Source of the DNA: Pseudomonadota bacterium | GTDB lineage: Bacteria; Pseudomonadota; Gammaproteobacteria; Burkholderiales; Rhodocyclaceae | DNA length: 64,000 nt | Reading direction: 5' to 3' | Assembly (NCBI GenBank): GCA_029776255.1 | Contig: JAKOTN010000061.1 | Location: 1-64,000, forward strand | Shown: piece by piece, positions 61,924 to 64,000 of the stretch | How the letters are laid out: each line of letters starts with the position of its first letter | Numbering within the stretch: position 1 is the first letter of the stretch | Program-made: the position numbers and the translations under genes | Notes under the pieces: generated by a model | The model's database searches: none | What the model saw: only the letters and a program-made list of their open reading frames with translations | Told to the model about the DNA's origin: nothing

Positions 61924-63243
61924 TCAATCGTCAACCGTCTCGGCGTAAAGGTCGTGTTCATCGGCGTCAACAATTCGCACGCGCAGCAGATCGCCAGGCG
62001 CGGCATCGAAATAGTCGTTGACGAAGACCAGCCCATCGATTTCCGGCGCGTCGGCCATCGAGCGGGCGACGACGCCTTCCTCATCGACCTCGTCGACCAG
62101 CACGTCGATCTCGCGCCCGATCTTGGCGGCCAACCGTTCCGCCGAAATATCCTCCTGCAATTCCATCAAGCGCTGCCGACGTTCCTCGCGGATCGCCTCG
62201 GGAACGGCGTCGGGCAACGCGTTGGCTGCCGCGCCATCGACCGGCGAATAAGCGAAACAGCCGACGCGATCCAGGCGCGCTTCGGCGAGGAAAGCCAGCA
62301 ATTCCTCGAACTCGGCCTCGGTTTCGCCCGGAAAACCGGTAATGAAGGTGCTGCGTATCGTCACCTCTGGACAAATGGCGCGCCACGCCTTGATCCGCTG
62401 CAGGTTGTTTTCGGCGCTCGCCGGCCGCCGCATGGCGCCGAGAATACGGGCGTTGGCATGCTGGAAAGGCACATCGAGATAAGGCAGGATTTTGCCTTCG
62501 GCCATCAGCGGCAGCAGCGCATCCACCGTCGGATAGGGGTAGACGTAATGCAGGCGCACCCAGATTCCCAGTTCCGCCAGCGCCTCGCAGAGTTCGCGCA
62601 GCCGGGTTCGGAGGGGACGGCCCCCGACAAAGCCGGTGCGGTATTTGACATCGACGCCGTACGCGCTGGTGTCCTGCGAAATGACCAGCAATTCGCGCAC
62701 GCCCGCCGCGGCCAGCGTCTCCGCTTCTTGCAGTACCTCGCCGATCGGCCTGCTGACCAACGGGCCGCGCATCGATGGAATGATGCAGAAGGTACAGGCG
62801 TGATTGCAGCCTTCGGAAATTTTCAGGTAGGCGAAATGCGGCGGCGTCAATTTAACGCCTTGCGGCGGCAGCAGGCTGGTCAACGGGTCGTGCGGCTGCG
62901 GCAAATGCGCATGCACGTGCCGCAACACCTCGTCGGCGGCATGCGGACCGGTGACGGCCAGGACCCGTGGGTGCGCCTGACGAATGAGTTCTTCGCGCGC
63001 GCCCAGACAACCGGTAACGACAACCTTGCCGTTTTCGTTCAAGGCCTCGCCGATGGCCTCCAGCGACTCATCGACGGCGGCGTCGATAAAACCGCAGGTA
63101 TTGACGACAACCAGATCCGCGCCTTCATAGGAAGGCGCGATCAGATAGCCCTCGGCGCGCAGTTTGCTGAGAATCAACTCGGAATCGACGAGGGCTTTCG
63201 GGCAGCCAAGGGAAACGAAACCGATCTTTTTCGGGTGGGTCAT
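61924..63243 (-). CDS. rimO: ribosomal protein S12 methylthiotransferase
   Basis: Radical SAM enzyme that methylthiolates the conserved Asp of ribosomal protein S12. The 439-residue product has the N-terminal UPF0004 domain with Cys14, Cys50 and Cys79 for the auxiliary cluster ([31 protein letters not shown]), the radical SAM motif [11 protein letters not shown] (Cys146, 150, 153), [20 protein letters not shown], and a C-terminal TRAM domain ([20 protein letters not shown]). Convergent with dnaE2, stops 11 bp apart. Confidence 0.97.
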   Translation of the reverse strand: MTHPKKIGFVSLGCPKALVDSELILSKLRAEGYLIAPSYEGADLVVVNTCGFIDAAVDESLEAIGEALNENGKVVVTGCLGAREELIRQAHPRVLAVTGPHAADEVLRHVHAHLPQPHDPLTSLLPPQGVKLTPPHFAYLKISEGCNHACTFCIIPSMRGPLVSRPIGEVLQEAETLAAAGVRELLVISQDTSAYGVDVKYRTGFVGGRPLRTRLRELCEALAELGIWVRLHYVYPYPTVDALLPLMAEGKILPYLDVPFQHANARILGAMRRPASAENNLQRIKAWRAICPEVTIRSTFITGFPGETEAEFEELLAFLAEARLDRVGCFAYSPVDGAAANALPDAVPEAIREERRQRLMELQEDISAERLAAKIGREIDVLVDEVDEEGVVARSMADAPEIDGLVFVNDYFDAAPGDLLRVRIVDADEHDLYAETVDD

Positions 63244-63390
63244 GACTTCTCGCTGTGCTTGACCGAGTCAATGTGCCGGCGGCGAGGCGAAATCATCGAC
63301 CCACCGACCGCAAAGCCTCCGTGAATGGCGCGGCAGGCGTGCCTGACGAACGGAGGAATGAAAAGGAATGGCGCGCACGGAATGGAAAAA

Positions 63391-63594
63391 TTACCGGCGG
63401 CTTCGCGCGGTCAGCGCCAACAACAGGAAAAAGCATCCGACGACCACAAGCGCAACGCCAAGATGCAGCAGCGTTGTCAATTGAAAACCGCCAAGGTAAA
63501 ACCTGTCCTGCAAACGGGTGATACCGGCCACGAGACAAGACAACAGACCGGCCAAACCGGCCAAGCGCCCCACCAACAACAACAAACTTTCCAT
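63391..63594 (-). CDS. small two-helix membrane protein, unknown
   Basis: A 67-residue protein with two hydrophobic segments (LLLLVGRLAGLAGLLSCLVA and LLHLGVALVVVGCFFLLLAL) and a basic end ARSRR. ATG at 63594 has AGGGG at 9-base spacing. No family is recognised with certainty; the hydrophobic layout and ribosome site support a real gene. Confidence 0.6.
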   Translation of the reverse strand: MESLLLLVGRLAGLAGLLSCLVAGITRLQDRFYLGGFQLTTLLHLGVALVVVGCFFLLLALTARSRR

Positions 63595-63947
63595 TTTCCG
63601 TACCCCTACAGCGGGAAATCATGACTCTGGCGCGATCGTCGGCATGAGAACGACGATGGCAGAAAAAGAATCGGCGCGACCGCGTCGCGCCCATGCCAAC
63701 TGGCGTGCCCGATTGTAAGCGAGAGCGCCGCCGAGTGAAACAAGCGATTTCGGTGCGGAATTTTCACGCCGATTCAAGACCGCGCGCGGTCGTCACCAGT
63801 CGGCGCGTCAAACCGCGGAACGCTTGGTCAAGCGAATCCGCGTGTTAGCATTGCCGGGCAACGCGAACATCACGCTTCCACTGTTCCGGCGGGCAACGGC
63901 GAAACGTTTCTCACGCCCGCCGCGCCCCCCCTGCAGGAGGTCCGTCA
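63595..63947. other. Intergenic region, no gene recognised
   Basis: 353 bp between the divergent small membrane protein gene and the partial gene at the window end. Short frames cross it but none shows family features. A promoter for the rightward gene should lie here; none was identified with confidence. Confidence 0.45.
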
Positions 63948-64000
63948 ATGAACGACAATCCGACACCCGTCACCGACAAGCGCGCCAGCCGCCTCCCCGA
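63948..64000 (+). CDS. Start of an unidentified gene (truncated by window end)
   Basis: ATG at 63948 is preceded by CAGGAGG at 7 bases, a near-perfect ribosome site, and the frame MNDNPTPVTDKRASRLPE stays open to the last base. Seventeen codons are too few to name it. Confidence 0.55.
   Translation, partial: MNDNPTPVTDKRASRLP

Noticed and set aside
1-64000. tRNA, rRNA or CRISPR arrays
   Set aside because: Looked for cloverleaf-like ends, rRNA signature words and regularly spaced repeats; none was seen by eye.

Overview
The window is from a GC-rich Gram-negative chromosome, most likely a betaproteobacterium close to the Rhodocyclales (floc- or biofilm-forming, Accumulibacter/Zoogloea-like). 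This placement is inference. It rests on the order rpsB-tsf-pyrH-frr-uppS-cdsA-dxr-rseP-bamA-skp-lpxD-fabZ-lpxA-lpxB-rnhB, on map-glnD beside it, on a PEP-CTERM protein next to exopolysaccharide genes, and on a PqqD-like / HprK-related kinase pair usually seen in exosortase-bearing Betaproteobacteria. No rRNA, tRNA or CRISPR array was seen.

Layout. 1-7.6 kb: exopolysaccharide genes on the minus strand (gmd, a Wzc-like tyrosine autokinase, a Wza-like lipoprotein, a low-molecular-weight tyrosine phosphatase, a WecA-like glycosyl-1-phosphate transferase with an extra C-terminal domain), then a PEP-CTERM protein behind a putative sigma-54 promoter. 7.9-9.0 kb: ispD-ispF. 9.3-12.5 kb: the AmmeMemoRadiSam trio (Memo, AMMECR1, radical SAM) plus an overlapping small alpha/beta-hydrolase-like gene. 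12.5-12.8 kb: a broken GFA-family gene. 13.0-18.3 kb: DUF2760 plus two divergent Hsp70 genes. 18.3-25.6 kb: clostripain-like protease, TonB-like protein, thpR, an EamA transporter, purT, a small Cys protein and a secreted caspase-like protein. 25.7-27.3 kb: a chemoreceptor. 27.7-32.8 kb: a tightly overlapping five-gene phospholipid operon (CDP-alcohol phosphatidyltransferase, hydrolase-methyltransferase fusion, PAP2-DSP phosphatase fusion, small membrane protein, CdsA-like enzyme).

33.5-36.2 kb is a scar of mobile DNA. It holds the tail of a histidine kinase, an IS256 transposase tail, the left end of an IS3-family element, and a nearly complete IS481-family element inserted into the IS3 orfA. 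An isolated secreted metallopeptidase-like gene follows. 36.6-51.6 kb is the essential envelope, isoprenoid and translation block on the minus strand. map and glnD run the other way.

55.5-58.7 kb is the most unusual locus: a consensus sigma-54 promoter, a small protein with a Tat-like signal and four cysteines, a PqqD-like (RRE) protein, an HprK-related kinase and an uncharacterised nucleotidyltransferase. This resembles the tailoring part of phospholasso-peptide clusters without the lasso cyclase or protease, and is a candidate protein-modification system. It is followed by SOS-controlled dnaE2, whose LexA box lies inside a perfect 19-bp-arm inverted repeat that contains the start codon. rimO, a small membrane protein and the first codons of another gene close the window.
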